Shown: piece after piece, positions 17,961-27,076 of the stretch
How the letters are laid out: every line of letters starts with the position of its first letter
Position numbering within the stretch: the stretch's first letter is position 1
The notes under the pieces: generated by a model
What the model was told of the DNA's origin: nothing
Database searches by the model: none
The model's input: the letters and a program-made list of their open reading frames with translations, nothing else
Translations under genes and position numbers: made by a program
Source: Rhodoferax sp.
Lineage (GTDB): Bacteria; Pseudomonadota; Gammaproteobacteria; Burkholderiales; Burkholderiaceae_C
Direction of reading: 5' to 3'
Assembly (NCBI GenBank): GCA_008015235.1
Contig: SSFF01000014.1
Location: forward strand, 62,001 to 126,000
Length of the DNA stretch: 64,000 bases

Positions 17961-18622
17961 TTGAGGAACGTTGCCCAATCGTCCGGGTGGATGCTGGCCA
18001 GGTAGTCAAATTGGCCGTCGCCCAAGGGGCGCAAGACGACTACGGTGCCTTCGGGCTTGACGAAGTAGCCCATCAGGTCTGCCATGTTGGGCGCGTGGGC
18101 GACGATTACACGATTGCTCCCATTGGCCACCGGTTCCGAAACCAGCTTGCGAGTTGCCGCCAGCACGGGAACTTTTTGTTCGGTGGTGAGGTTGGCGGTG
18201 TAGGCCAGATTCAGGTTTTCTTTCAGTTTCTTGTGCTGTGTGGGAAATGCCAGCTGTGCGCTTTCGCGGGCACGGCACATGGGGCTGTGGAAGATATCCC
18301 CAATCGGCAGGCGTGCCTTGGCGATCGACTTGCCAACGGCCGCAGCGACCTGTCGCCCCTCTTCGTTCAGCACGCGTTGGGTTGCACAATCATTGAGATC
18401 CACGCTAGGTGCACGGTCGGCCCGGCTGTTGTCGGTGTTGCCGTGGCGCATGTACAGCACATAGCCCCCCTTGCGCAGGTCTTGGAGCAAAGACTTCGGC
18501 GGGGCTTTTTCGACAAATGCCACCTCGGTGTCCGCGGCCTGCGCGGGAATGGCTCCCAGGGTGAACGCCACACAAGCCATTGCCAATGCAGAAGTCAGCG
18601 TTGTGGGTGATATGGCCGCCAT
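17957..18622 (-). CDS. Secreted histidine phosphatase family protein
   Basis: A 221-residue protein of the phosphoglycerate-mutase-like histidine phosphatase fold. It has a signal peptide (cleavage near AQAAD, about residue 30), the RHG motif in LYMRHGNTDN (about residues 57-66), SPMCRARESA, and the second catalytic His in VIVAHAPNM. It should act in the periplasm on a phosphate ester. It lies between an HD-GYP regulator gene (25 bases upstream) and the hybrid kinase (ATGA overlap). The localisation argues against a SixA-like role on the cytosolic Hpt domain; a link to signal sensing is only inferred from position. Confidence 0.85.
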   Translation of the reverse strand: MAAISPTTLTSALAMACVAFTLGAIPAQAADTEVAFVEKAPPKSLLQDLRKGGYVLYMRHGNTDNSRADRAPSVDLNDCATQRVLNEEGRQVAAAVGKSIAKARLPIGDIFHSPMCRARESAQLAFPTQHKKLKENLNLAYTANLTTEQKVPVLAATRKLVSEPVANGSNRVIVAHAPNMADLMGYFVKPEGTVVVLRPLGDGQFDYLASIHPDDWATFLK

Positions 18623-18647
18623 ATTCGTGTTCCTGTTACAAAGAATT

Positions 18648-19826
18648 TCAGTGTGAAACCGTGTCGTTGAACCGTTGGGCTACGGCCATCATCTGGGGGA
18701 TGCAGGCCAGCAGGGCGTCGACGATGTCGGGATCAAAGTGGGTGCCACGCCCCCGGCGGATGATCTCCAGCGTTTCATCCAAGGCCATGGCAGGCTTGTA
18801 ATGCCGTTTCGACAGCAGCGCATCAAACACGTCTGCAATGGCCATCAGCCGGGCACTGAGCGGGATGGCTTCTCCGCTTAGGCCCTGGGGGTAGCCAGTG
18901 CCATCCCATTTTTCGTGGTGGCTGCCAGCAATCTGGCGAGCTGCCTCCAGAAAGTCCAGGGCATGGGTAGTCCCCTGCTGGTCGGGCGCTTCGCCATGCT
19001 CGGCGCGGGCTTTCTGAACACCTGCGATGGCATCGCCAATGGCCTGGGCGCCAATGGCTGCATGTTGCTTCATGACTTCGAATTCCTCGGGGGTCAGTCG
19101 CCCCGGTTTGAGCAGTATGGCGTCGGGAATGCCCACCTTGCCAATGTCATGCAGCGGAGCTGCTTTGGCAATGCGTTGGCGGGTATGGCGGTCAGCGAGT
19201 TGCTCCGCAAAGCGGGGGTGACCACCGAGGTGCTCCATGAGGATCTCGATGTAGGCCTGGGTCCGGTAGAGATGGTTGCCGGTTTCGTTGTCACGCTTTT
19301 CGGCCAGCGTTGCCATGGCATTCAGGCTGAAATCCTTGATGAGTTCATTTTCCCAGGTGCGACGTTGCACTTCGGCGTCCAGGAGCGCATTCTGGTTGGC
19401 CAGTATGTCGCGTGCGCTCTTGAGCTCCAGCTGTGTCTTGACCCGCGCCAACAACAGTGCCGGCTTGATGGGTTTGGTCACGTAATCGACAGCACCCAAG
19501 GTAAGCCCATGTTCTTCGTCCTCGTCGGCATCCATCGCAGTGACAAAGATGACCGGGATGTCGCGTGTCACAGGATCGCTGCGAAGGGCTTGCAGCACCT
19601 GGTAGCCATCCATCTCCGGCATCATCACATCGAGCAGGATGATCTGCGGCCGGGGCACGGTCTTCACGACCTGCAGAGCTCTTGCACCTGAATTGGCCAC
19701 GCGCACATGGTAGTGCGGGCGCAGCAATTGGCCCAGCACAGTAAGGTTCTCCTTGGCATCGTCAACGATGAGCACCGTGACTTCATTCCCGGCCCCCTGG
19801 GGGGCCGGCGTGTCGGTATTTGACAT
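18648..19826 (-). CDS. HD-GYP response regulator (RpfG-like)
   Basis: A 392-residue regulator. An N-terminal receiver (acidic pair in VDDAKEN, phospho-acceptor Asp in LLDVMMPEMDG, Lys in VTKPIKP) is joined by a helix to a C-terminal HD-GYP domain with APLHDIGKVG, HHEKWDGTGYP and MAIADVFDAL. All metal-binding residues expected of a cyclic di-GMP phosphodiesterase are present. It is first in the operon with the histidine phosphatase and the hybrid kinase, so the kinase probably controls it, lowering c-di-GMP on stimulation. Confidence 0.92.
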   Translation of the reverse strand: MSNTDTPAPQGAGNEVTVLIVDDAKENLTVLGQLLRPHYHVRVANSGARALQVVKTVPRPQIILLDVMMPEMDGYQVLQALRSDPVTRDIPVIFVTAMDADEDEEHGLTLGAVDYVTKPIKPALLLARVKTQLELKSARDILANQNALLDAEVQRRTWENELIKDFSLNAMATLAEKRDNETGNHLYRTQAYIEILMEHLGGHPRFAEQLADRHTRQRIAKAAPLHDIGKVGIPDAILLKPGRLTPEEFEVMKQHAAIGAQAIGDAIAGVQKARAEHGEAPDQQGTTHALDFLEAARQIAGSHHEKWDGTGYPQGLSGEAIPLSARLMAIADVFDALLSKRHYKPAMALDETLEIIRRGRGTHFDPDIVDALLACIPQMMAVAQRFNDTVSH

Positions 19827-19883
19827 CTTGATTTACTTTTTTGCGGACAGCGAATTCATTATGCATCCAGGGGGATGCATTCG

Positions 19884-21188
19884 CTAGCGCACCCGCAAGG
19901 GGTCGGTGCGGCGTTCCTGGAAGGGCGGATATTGCGCGTCGGCAGGCATCGCCCGCGGGTCGTTCCAGCGGAAAAAGGTGCAGACTTCGGCGCGCTGGTT
20001 CTGGGCGTCTTCGTAGCCCAGCTTCATCAGTTCCTGGGTGTAGGGCGCCTCGAATAGCAGGTAGCTGGCCAGGGCGGAGCCCTTGACGTCGGCCTTGCGG
20101 GAGGAAACGCCCACGCCACCGAGCATGGTGCGCACGGCGTGGGGCAGGTTGTCGATGTGGCGCGAGGCAATGGCGTCAATGCGCTGGCTCGGGGCGATCA
20201 CCAGCAGTTCCACCGGACGCAAGGCACTGGATTGGCGCATTTCGGGGGGGACGAGCCGGATGGTGTGGTTGATGCGCTTGACGCGTTCCACGTCCACCGC
20301 CAGCGCGTCCAGGAAGATGTTGGACAGCGCATGGCCGGCAATCTGGGCAATGCTGGGGTAGGCCGAGTTGGTATAGAGGTGTTCCTCGTCCTTGGGCTCG
20401 TGCATGCGCCCGGCGCCGACCACCAGCACACGCTCGGCGCCAAGGTGGATGGCCGGGGAAATGGGGGCGCTCTGGCGCATCGAGCCGTCGCCAAAATATT
20501 CGTCACGCCCCTTGATGTGCAGCTGCACCGCCGGAAATACGAAGGGGATGGCGCTGGAGGCCATCAGGTGGGCGTGGGTGATGGTGTCGCGCACTGCAAT
20601 GCGCTGGCTGCGAATCCAGGGCTGCAGGCGCTTATCCCCCTGGAAAAAGGTTACGTGCTCGCCCGAGCTGTAGCTCGACGCCGTGACCGCCAGCGCCTGC
20701 ATGTGGCCTTTGCGGATCAGGTAGGGCAGCCGCTCCAGCGGCACCATGCGTGCCAGCAGGTCGAGCACGGGGCTGTTGTCCAGCAGCGAGCGCGGTTTGA
20801 TGCGGCGCCACTTGGCCAGCACCCAGCCCAGTGAGAGCAGGGTCATCCAGCGGGCACCGGAGCGCAGCATGGCAAAGTGGTCGGCGAGGTAGACCTGGTC
20901 GGCATGGAAGTCGCGCCAGGTTTCGGCGATGCGCCGTACCGTGGTGTCGAAGTCGTCCGAACCACAGGCCAGGGCCGAGGCATTGATGGCGCCCGCCGAG
21001 GTGCCTGCAATGATGGGAAACGGGTTCGGGTCGCTGCCATGGCCGCATTCCTTGCGGATGTCGGCGATCGCCTCCAGCACCCCCACTTGATAGGCCGCAC
21101 GGGCACCGCCGCCGGTCAGGAGCAGGCCGGTAGGGGGCGCAGTCGGGGCGGTGTGGGGCATGGTTTTCATTATGGGCGGGGCTTGCAT
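19884..21188 (-). CDS. Patatin-like phospholipase family protein
   Basis: A 434-residue predicted serine acyl hydrolase with a Ser-Asp dyad. The oxyanion motif GGGARAAYQ lies near residues 26-34, nucleophile Ser64 in GTSAG, and the catalytic Asp in the FGDGS segment. No signal peptide is seen, so it is cytosolic or delivered by another route. The likely substrate class is membrane lipid, but this is family knowledge only. The start is uncertain: ATG 21188 or ATG 21170, neither with a clear ribosome site. It is divergent from apbC across about 70 bases. Confidence 0.85.
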   Translation of the reverse strand: MQAPPIMKTMPHTAPTAPPTGLLLTGGGARAAYQVGVLEAIADIRKECGHGSDPNPFPIIAGTSAGAINASALACGSDDFDTTVRRIAETWRDFHADQVYLADHFAMLRSGARWMTLLSLGWVLAKWRRIKPRSLLDNSPVLDLLARMVPLERLPYLIRKGHMQALAVTASSYSSGEHVTFFQGDKRLQPWIRSQRIAVRDTITHAHLMASSAIPFVFPAVQLHIKGRDEYFGDGSMRQSAPISPAIHLGAERVLVVGAGRMHEPKDEEHLYTNSAYPSIAQIAGHALSNIFLDALAVDVERVKRINHTIRLVPPEMRQSSALRPVELLVIAPSQRIDAIASRHIDNLPHAVRTMLGGVGVSSRKADVKGSALASYLLFEAPYTQELMKLGYEDAQNQRAEVCTFFRWNDPRAMPADAQYPPFQERRTDPLRVR

Positions 21189-21259
21189 CTTGTAAATCCC
21201 TTCGCCATCGGGGCTTACCCGAATGCGGTACTACACTCGCCCCCAAAGGAATATTGCCC

Positions 21260-22354
21260 ATGACCAGCGTCACCGAAACCACCATCCAGCAAGCCCTGCA
21301 GGGCGTCATCGATCCCAATACCGGCAAGGACTACGTCACGTCCAAGTGCATCCGCCAGTTGCGCGTGGTCGATGGCAAGGTCAGCCTGGAAGTGGAGCTG
21401 GGTTACCCGGCCAAGACCCAGTTTGGCCATATTTCCGAGCAGCTGCGCCAGGCCGTCTGTGCCGTGCCCGGCGTGCAGTCGGCCCAGGTGCAGGTTAGCA
21501 GCCGCGTGATCCAGCACGCGGTGCAGCGCGGCGTGGAGCTACTGCCCGGCGTCAAGAACATCATTGCCGTGGCCTCGGGCAAGGGCGGCGTGGGCAAGAG
21601 CACCACGGCGGTGAACATGGCCCTGGCGCTGGCCGCCGAGGGCGCCAAGGTGGGCGTGCTCGACGCCGACATCTACGGCCCCAGCGTGCCCACCATGCTG
21701 GGGGTGAGCGGACGCCCCGAGAGCACGGATGGCAAGACCATGGAGCCGCTGGAAAACCACGGCCTGCAGATCATGTCCATCGGCCTCTTGGTGGCCCAGG
21801 ACGAGGCCATGATCTGGCGCGGCCCCATGGCAATCCAGGCGCTGGACCAGCTGCTGCGCCAGAGCAACTGGAAGGACCTGGACTACCTCATCATCGACAT
21901 GCCCCCAGGCACCGGCGACATCCAGCTCAGCCTGGCGCAGAAGGTGCCGCTTACCGGCGCGGTCATCGTCACCACGCCACAGGACATTGCCCTGCTGGAC
22001 GTGCGCAAGGGCATCAAGATGTTCGAGAAGGTGGGCGTGCCGATCCTGGGCGTGGTCGAGAACATGGCGGTGCACGTGTGCAGCCAGTGCGGCCATGCCG
22101 AGCATATTTTTGGCTTTGAGGGCGGCAAGCGCCTGGCGGCCCAGTACAACGTGGACTACCTCGGCGCGCTGCCGCTGGCCCTGCACATTCGCGAGGATGC
22201 CGACAGTGGCACGCCCAGCGTGGTGGCGGCGCCCAACAGCGAGGTGGCGGCCCTGTACGGTGCCGTGGCACGCAAGGTGGCCGTGGCGGTGGCGGCCAAG
22301 GCCAAGGACTACACCAACAAGTTCCCGACCATCACCATTTCCAAGAACACCTAG
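21260..22354 (+). CDS. apbC: Iron-sulfur cluster carrier protein (Mrp/ApbC)
   Basis: A 364-residue P-loop NTPase that carries and transfers Fe-S clusters. An N-terminal DUF59/MIP18 domain occupies about residues 1-85. The deviant Walker A motif GKGGVGKST is at 108-116, and the cluster-binding CxxC is in VCSQCGH near 272. ATG 21260 follows AAAGGA by 9 bases; a TTG two codons upstream is unlikely. It lies just before the Fe-S-rich formate dehydrogenase operon, about 50 bases away, and could help mature it. Confidence 0.95.
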   Translation: MTSVTETTIQQALQGVIDPNTGKDYVTSKCIRQLRVVDGKVSLEVELGYPAKTQFGHISEQLRQAVCAVPGVQSAQVQVSSRVIQHAVQRGVELLPGVKNIIAVASGKGGVGKSTTAVNMALALAAEGAKVGVLDADIYGPSVPTMLGVSGRPESTDGKTMEPLENHGLQIMSIGLLVAQDEAMIWRGPMAIQALDQLLRQSNWKDLDYLIIDMPPGTGDIQLSLAQKVPLTGAVIVTTPQDIALLDVRKGIKMFEKVGVPILGVVENMAVHVCSQCGHAEHIFGFEGGKRLAAQYNVDYLGALPLALHIREDADSGTPSVVAAPNSEVAALYGAVARKVAVAVAAKAKDYTNKFPTITISKNT

Positions 22355-22403
22355 GATCCACACGCTTTCCGGGGTAGCCGGTGGGAACTTCAAAGGAGGT
22401 GCC

Positions 22404-24221
22404 ATGCACGAAAAATCGCCACCAGCAGCCCCGATGGTGGGCACGGTGCAAGACGCACACAGGCCCTCGCGCAAGCAGGCCAATCTCAAAGGCCGCCAGC
22501 CCGAGGCGGCGGCGCTGCAAGAGGTGCAGGCGCTGATGGGCCCTGCGCCCTACCGCCGCGACCTGCTGATCGAATACCTGCACGCCCTCAACGACGCCCA
22601 CCGCGGCCTGTACCGGGGCCACCTGGTGGCCCTGGCCAGCAGCCTGCGCCTGTCCATGGCCGAGGTGATGGAAGTGGCCAGCTTCTACCACCACTTCGAG
22701 ATTCTGGAAGACGGCGCCACGGCACCCGACCTGACCGTGCGGGTGTGCAATGGTCTGTCCTGCGAGATGGCCGGCAGCAAGGCATTGCTCACGCGCATGG
22801 CGATCGTGCTGGGCGAGGGCAGCGTGCGCGTGGTCGAGGCGCCCTGCATCGGCCGCTGCGCGCAGGCGCCGGTGGCCGTGGTGCACCAGCGCCCAGTGCC
22901 CTTTGCCAGCGTGGAGCAGGTCCAGGCCTTGGCCTTGCAGGCTGTTGAGTCTGGGCTGAATTCGGCTGCAGCCCTCCATCCCATTGCGCAGAAAGCTACT
23001 GAATTTGTAGCAACTGAGGTTGCGCAAAGTGCTGCGAATGAAGTCGCGCCGCCGGTGCTGCGCCTAGCCGCCTACCGTGCCGCCGGTGGCTACGCCCTGG
23101 CCGCGCGGGTGGCCAGCGGCGCCGTGGCTGCGGACACCGTACTGCAGGCCATGGATGACTCGGGCCTGCGCGGCCTGGGCGGCGCCGGTTTTCCGGCTGG
23201 GCGCAAGTGGCGCATCGTGCGTGAGCAGCCCAGTCCACGCCTGATGGCAGTGAACATTGACGAGGGCGAACCCGGAACCTTCAAGGACCGCGCCTACCTG
23301 GAGCGCGACCCGCACCGATTTCTTGAGGGCGTGCTGGTGGCGGCGCAGGTGGTGGGCATAGACAAGGTCTACATCTACCTGCGTGACGAATACCACGGTT
23401 GCCGCGCCATCCTGGCCGATGCCATTGCCGAGCTGCAGGCGCAGCCGCCCTGCGCCTTGCCTGCCATCGAGCTTCGCCGCGGCGCCGGGGCCTACATCTG
23501 CGGCGAAGAGTCGGCCATGATCGAAAGTATCGAGGGCAAGCGCGGCGAGCCACGCATGCGCCCGCCCTACATTGCCCAGGTCGGCCTGTTCGGGCGTCCG
23601 ACCCTGGAGCACAACTTCGAGACCCTGTACTGGGTGCGCGACATTGTCGAGAAGGGCGCAGACTGGTTCAGCGGCTTTGGCCGCCACGGCCGCAAGGGCC
23701 TGCGCAGCTTCAGCGTCAGCGGGCGCGTGCGTGCGCCCGGCGTCAAGCTGGCGCCGGCCGGCATCACGCTGCGCGAGCTGGTTGACGAATACTGCGGTGG
23801 CATGGCCGATGGCCACAGCCTGTACGCCTACCTGCCCGGTGGTGCGTCGGGCGGCATCTTTCCGGCTTCTCTGGCCGATGTGCCGCTGGACTTTGACACC
23901 CTGCAGCCGCACGGCGGCTTCATCGGCTCGGCCGCGGTCATCGTGCTTAGTCAGATGGACCGTGCCCGCGATGCGGCTTTGAACATGATGCAGTTCTTCG
24001 CCCATGAGAGCTGCGGCCAGTGCACCCCCTGCCGCGTGGGCACGGCCAAGGCAGCAGCCCTGATGCAGGCCCCACACTGGGTCGCCCACACGCTGGAAGA
24101 CCTGTGCCAGGTCATGGCCGATGCGTCCATCTGCGGCCTGGGACAGGCGGCGCCGAACCCGGTGCGCCATGTGCTGCGCTTCTTCCCGCAGGAAGTGCTG
24201 CAGAAAGGATCCGCGCAATGA
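22404..24221 (+). CDS. NAD-dependent formate dehydrogenase, fused gamma-beta subunit
   Basis: A 605-residue fusion. Residues about 30-180 are a NuoE-like gamma subunit with a [2Fe-2S] site (VCNGLSCEMAG, CIGRCAQ). Residues about 215-605 are a NuoF-like beta subunit with FMN/NADH sites (GLGGAGFPAGRKW, NIDEGEPGTFKDR) and a [4Fe-4S] site (SCGQCTPCRVGT). It passes electrons from the molybdenum subunit to NAD. The joint, about residues 180-215, is Ala/Glu/Val-rich and partly coded by a dispersed repeat. A strong ribosome site, AAAGGAGGT (22392-22400), precedes ATG 22404. The next gene, fdsA, overlaps by four bases (ATGA). In the well-known fds operons gamma and beta are separate genes. Confidence 0.92.
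   Translation: MHEKSPPAAPMVGTVQDAHRPSRKQANLKGRQPEAAALQEVQALMGPAPYRRDLLIEYLHALNDAHRGLYRGHLVALASSLRLSMAEVMEVASFYHHFEILEDGATAPDLTVRVCNGLSCEMAGSKALLTRMAIVLGEGSVRVVEAPCIGRCAQAPVAVVHQRPVPFASVEQVQALALQAVESGLNSAAALHPIAQKATEFVATEVAQSAANEVAPPVLRLAAYRAAGGYALAARVASGAVAADTVLQAMDDSGLRGLGGAGFPAGRKWRIVREQPSPRLMAVNIDEGEPGTFKDRAYLERDPHRFLEGVLVAAQVVGIDKVYIYLRDEYHGCRAILADAIAELQAQPPCALPAIELRRGAGAYICGEESAMIESIEGKRGEPRMRPPYIAQVGLFGRPTLEHNFETLYWVRDIVEKGADWFSGFGRHGRKGLRSFSVSGRVRAPGVKLAPAGITLRELVDEYCGGMADGHSLYAYLPGGASGGIFPASLADVPLDFDTLQPHGGFIGSAAVIVLSQMDRARDAALNMMQFFAHESCGQCTPCRVGTAKAAALMQAPHWVAHTLEDLCQVMADASICGLGQAAPNPVRHVLRFFPQEVLQKGSAQ
22994..23030 (+). repeat. Dispersed repeat at the gamma-beta fusion joint, partial copy 5
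   Basis: GCTACTGAATTTGTAGC then AACTGAGG and TTGCGCA match the palindrome-plus-TGCGCA half of the repeat. It is read in frame as KATEFVATEVAQ inside the interdomain linker of the formate dehydrogenase fusion. Confidence 0.5.
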
Positions 24222-27076
24222 GCACGTCCGACACAAAGAATGAGCCCACGGTGGCCTTCACGCTGGACCAGCAGCCGGCCCAGGCCTATGCGGGTGAAAG
24301 CATCCTGCAGGCGGCGAAACGCTATGGCGTCGAGATCCCGCACCTGTGTTTCAAGGAAGGCCTGCGCCCCGACGGCAACTGCCGCGCCTGCGTGGTCGAA
24401 ATTGCCGGTGAACGCACCCTGGCGCCGAGCTGCTGCCGCAGCGTGACGCCGGGGATGGCGGTGTCGGCCACCGGTGCCCGCGCGGTCCAGAGCCAGAAGA
24501 TGGTGCTGGAAATGCTGCTCTCCGACATGCCCGACACCGGACACAAGTGGCTGCCCGAGAACGAGGCCTTGCAGCATGGCGAACTCAGCGACTGGGCTGC
24601 ACGCATGGACGTGCAGGTGCGTCCGGCCCTGCAAGCCCTGCGGCGTGAACAACCTGCTGCGGATGTCTCGCACCCGGCCATGGCGGTTAACCTGGACGCC
24701 TGCATCCAGTGCGACCGCTGCGTGCGCGCCTGCCGCGAAGAACAGGTCAACGACGTGATCGGCCACGCTTTTCGCGGCAGCCACAGCCGCATCATGTTCG
24801 ACCTGGATGACGCCATGGGCGCCAGCAGCTGCGTGGCCTGCGGCGAATGCGTCCAGGCCTGCCCCACAGGCGCCCTCATGCCGAAGACGCAGCTGGGCTT
24901 GCAGGTGGTGGACAGGAGCGTGGACTCGGTGTGCCCGTTCTGCGGCGTGGGCTGCCTGCTGACCTACAAGGTGAAAGACAACCAGATCGTTGCTGTGGAA
25001 GGGCGCGACGGCCCGGCCAATGCGGGGCGCCTGTGTGTCAAAGGTCGGTTCGGCTTCGACTACGTCCACAACCCGCAGCGCCTGACCAAGCCCCTGATTC
25101 GCAAGCCGGGTGTGCCCAAAGATCCGCAAAGCCTGCAGCAGCTCAACCGCAACAGCGCCGACTGGTCGACGGTGTTCCGCGAAGCGACATGGGACGAGGC
25201 CCTGGACTTGGCCGCCGGGAAATTGAAGTCCCTGCGCGACACCCATGGCAAGAAGGCGCTGGCCGGTTTTGGCAGTGCCAAGGGCAGTAACGAGGAAGCC
25301 TACCTGTTCCAGAAGCTGGTGCGCACCGGCTTTGGTTCCAACAACGTGGACCACTGCACGCGCCTGTGCCACGCCTCCAGCGTGGCGGCCCTGCTCGAAG
25401 GCGTGGGTTCTGGGGCCGTCAGCAACCCGGTCATCGACGTGGAACATTCGGACCTGATCTTCGTGATCGGTTCTAACCCCACCAACAACCATCCGGTGGC
25501 AGCCACCTGGATGAAGAACGCGGCCCAGCGCGGCGCCAAGATTGTGCTGGCCGACCCGCGCGTCACCGACATTGGTCGCCACGCCTGGCGCACGCTGCAG
25601 TTCAAGGCCGACACCGACGTGGCCATGCTCAATGCCATGCTCCACGTCATCATTGAAGAAGGCCTGGTAGCCGATGAATTCATTGCGCAACGCGCTATGA
25701 ATTTTGAAGCACTTCGGGACAACGTGAAGGGCTACAGTCCTGAGGCCATGGCGCCGATCTGCGGCATTCCGGCCGACACCCTGCGCGAAGTGGCGCGCGC
25801 CTACGCCACCGCCAGGAGTGCCATGATCCTGTGGGGCATGGGTGTGAGCCAGCACGTGCACGGCACCGACAACGTTCGCTGCCTCATTGCCCTGTGCACC
25901 GTGTCCGGCCAGATCGGCCGCCCCGGCACGGGCCTGCATCCGCTGCGCGGCCAGAACAACGTCCAAGGAGCGTCGGACGCGGGCCTGATCCCGATGATGT
26001 ACCCCAACTACCAGCGTGTTAGCAACCAGGGCGCCCACGACTGGTTCGAGAACTTCTGGGGAACCAAGCTGGACAACCAGCCCGGCTACACCGTGGTCGA
26101 GATCATGCACAAGATCCTCGCCGACGACAGCGACCCGCACAAGGTGCGTGGCATGTACATCATGGGCGAGAACCCGGCTATGAGCGACCCCAATCTGAAC
26201 CACACGCGCCATGCCCTGGCCTCCCTCGAACACCTGGTGGTGCAGGACATCTTCATGACCGAAACCGCCTGGCTGGCCGACGTGGTGCTGCCTGCCACCG
26301 CCTGGCCCGAAAAGACCGGCACCGTCACCAACACCGACCGCACCGTGCAGATGGGGCGCCAGGCCATCGATCCACCTGGGCAGGCACGCCCCGACTTGTG
26401 GATCATCCAGGAGATCGCAAAGAGGGTGGGATTGGACTGGAACTACCCCGGCGAACATGCCGGCGTGGCCGCGGTCTATGAAGAAATGCGCCAGGCCATG
26501 CACGCGGTCATCGAAGGCATCAGCTGGGAGCGGCTGGAGCGCGAGTCCGTGACCTACCCCTGTTTGAGCGCGGACGACCCGGGCCAGCCCATCGTCTTCC
26601 ACGACCACTTTGCCACCGACGACGGGCGCGTGCACCTGGTGCCCGCCGACATCATTCCGGCCAACGAGCGCCCCGACAGCGATTACCCCTTCGTGCTCAT
26701 CACCGGGCGCCAGTTGGAGCATTGGCACACCGGCAGCATGACGCGCCGCGCCATGGTGCTCGATGCCATCGAACCCGAGGCCACCGCTTCGATGTGCGGG
26801 GCCGACCTGCAGGCCCTGGGGCTGGCGCCGGGCGAAGTCATCACGGTGCAGTCGCGCCGTGGCCGTGTGGTACTCCACGTGCGCCGCGATGACGGCACAC
26901 CACAGGGCGCAGTGTTCATCCCGTTTGCCTACTACGAGGCCGCGGCCAACCTGCTCACCAATGCCGCCCTGGACCCGTTTGGCAAGATTCCCGAGTTCAA
27001 GTACTGTGCCGTGGCCGTGCGCCGCGGTGGCGTGCTGGAGCCGGTGCGCGGCTACGGTGCCGAGGTGCTGCCATGA
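24218..27076 (+). CDS. fdsA: Formate dehydrogenase alpha subunit (Mo-bis-MGD)
   Basis: The 952-residue catalytic subunit oxidises formate to CO2. The N-terminus has a [2Fe-2S] ferredoxin-like domain (LCFKEGLRPDGNCRAC), then a His-Cys3-type region and two [4Fe-4S] ferredoxin motifs (CIQCDRCVRAC, CVACGECVQAC). A further [4Fe-4S] site, CPFCGVGC, opens the molybdopterin domain. The molybdenum ligand is Cys384, next to His385 (RLCHASSV), so no selenocysteine is needed. The C-terminal molydopterin-dinucleotide domain contains TGRQLEHWHTGSMTRR. The start overlaps the fusion subunit's stop (ATGA) and the end overlaps fdhD (ATGA), so translation is coupled. The enzyme is cytosolic; no Tat signal is present. 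Confidence 0.95.
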   Translation: MSTSDTKNEPTVAFTLDQQPAQAYAGESILQAAKRYGVEIPHLCFKEGLRPDGNCRACVVEIAGERTLAPSCCRSVTPGMAVSATGARAVQSQKMVLEMLLSDMPDTGHKWLPENEALQHGELSDWAARMDVQVRPALQALRREQPAADVSHPAMAVNLDACIQCDRCVRACREEQVNDVIGHAFRGSHSRIMFDLDDAMGASSCVACGECVQACPTGALMPKTQLGLQVVDRSVDSVCPFCGVGCLLTYKVKDNQIVAVEGRDGPANAGRLCVKGRFGFDYVHNPQRLTKPLIRKPGVPKDPQSLQQLNRNSADWSTVFREATWDEALDLAAGKLKSLRDTHGKKALAGFGSAKGSNEEAYLFQKLVRTGFGSNNVDHCTRLCHASSVAALLEGVGSGAVSNPVIDVEHSDLIFVIGSNPTNNHPVAATWMKNAAQRGAKIVLADPRVTDIGRHAWRTLQFKADTDVAMLNAMLHVIIEEGLVADEFIAQRAMNFEALRDNVKGYSPEAMAPICGIPADTLREVARAYATARSAMILWGMGVSQHVHGTDNVRCLIALCTVSGQIGRPGTGLHPLRGQNNVQGASDAGLIPMMYPNYQRVSNQGAHDWFENFWGTKLDNQPGYTVVEIMHKILADDSDPHKVRGMYIMGENPAMSDPNLNHTRHALASLEHLVVQDIFMTETAWLADVVLPATAWPEKTGTVTNTDRTVQMGRQAIDPPGQARPDLWIIQEIAKRVGLDWNYPGEHAGVAAVYEEMRQAMHAVIEGISWERLERESVTYPCLSADDPGQPIVFHDHFATDDGRVHLVPADIIPANERPDSDYPFVLITGRQLEHWHTGSMTRRAMVLDAIEPEATASMCGADLQALGLAPGEVITVQSRRGRVVLHVRRDDGTPQGAVFIPFAYYEAAANLLTNAALDPFGKIPEFKYCAVAVRRGGVLEPVRGYGAEVLP

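Noticed and set aside
25684..25718. A GCGCAACGCGCTATGAATTTTGAAGC-like match to the dispersed repeat inside fdsA (25690-25712)
   Set aside because: The protein here (FIAQRAMNFEALRDNV) is ordinary formate dehydrogenase sequence, and the second half of the repeat is missing; likely chance.
23951..26878. A 975-codon open frame on the minus strand opposite fdsA
   Set aside because: It is antisense to the well-supported formate dehydrogenase gene; the translation is His/Val/Gly-rich with no domain. Long antisense frames are expected in GC-rich genes.
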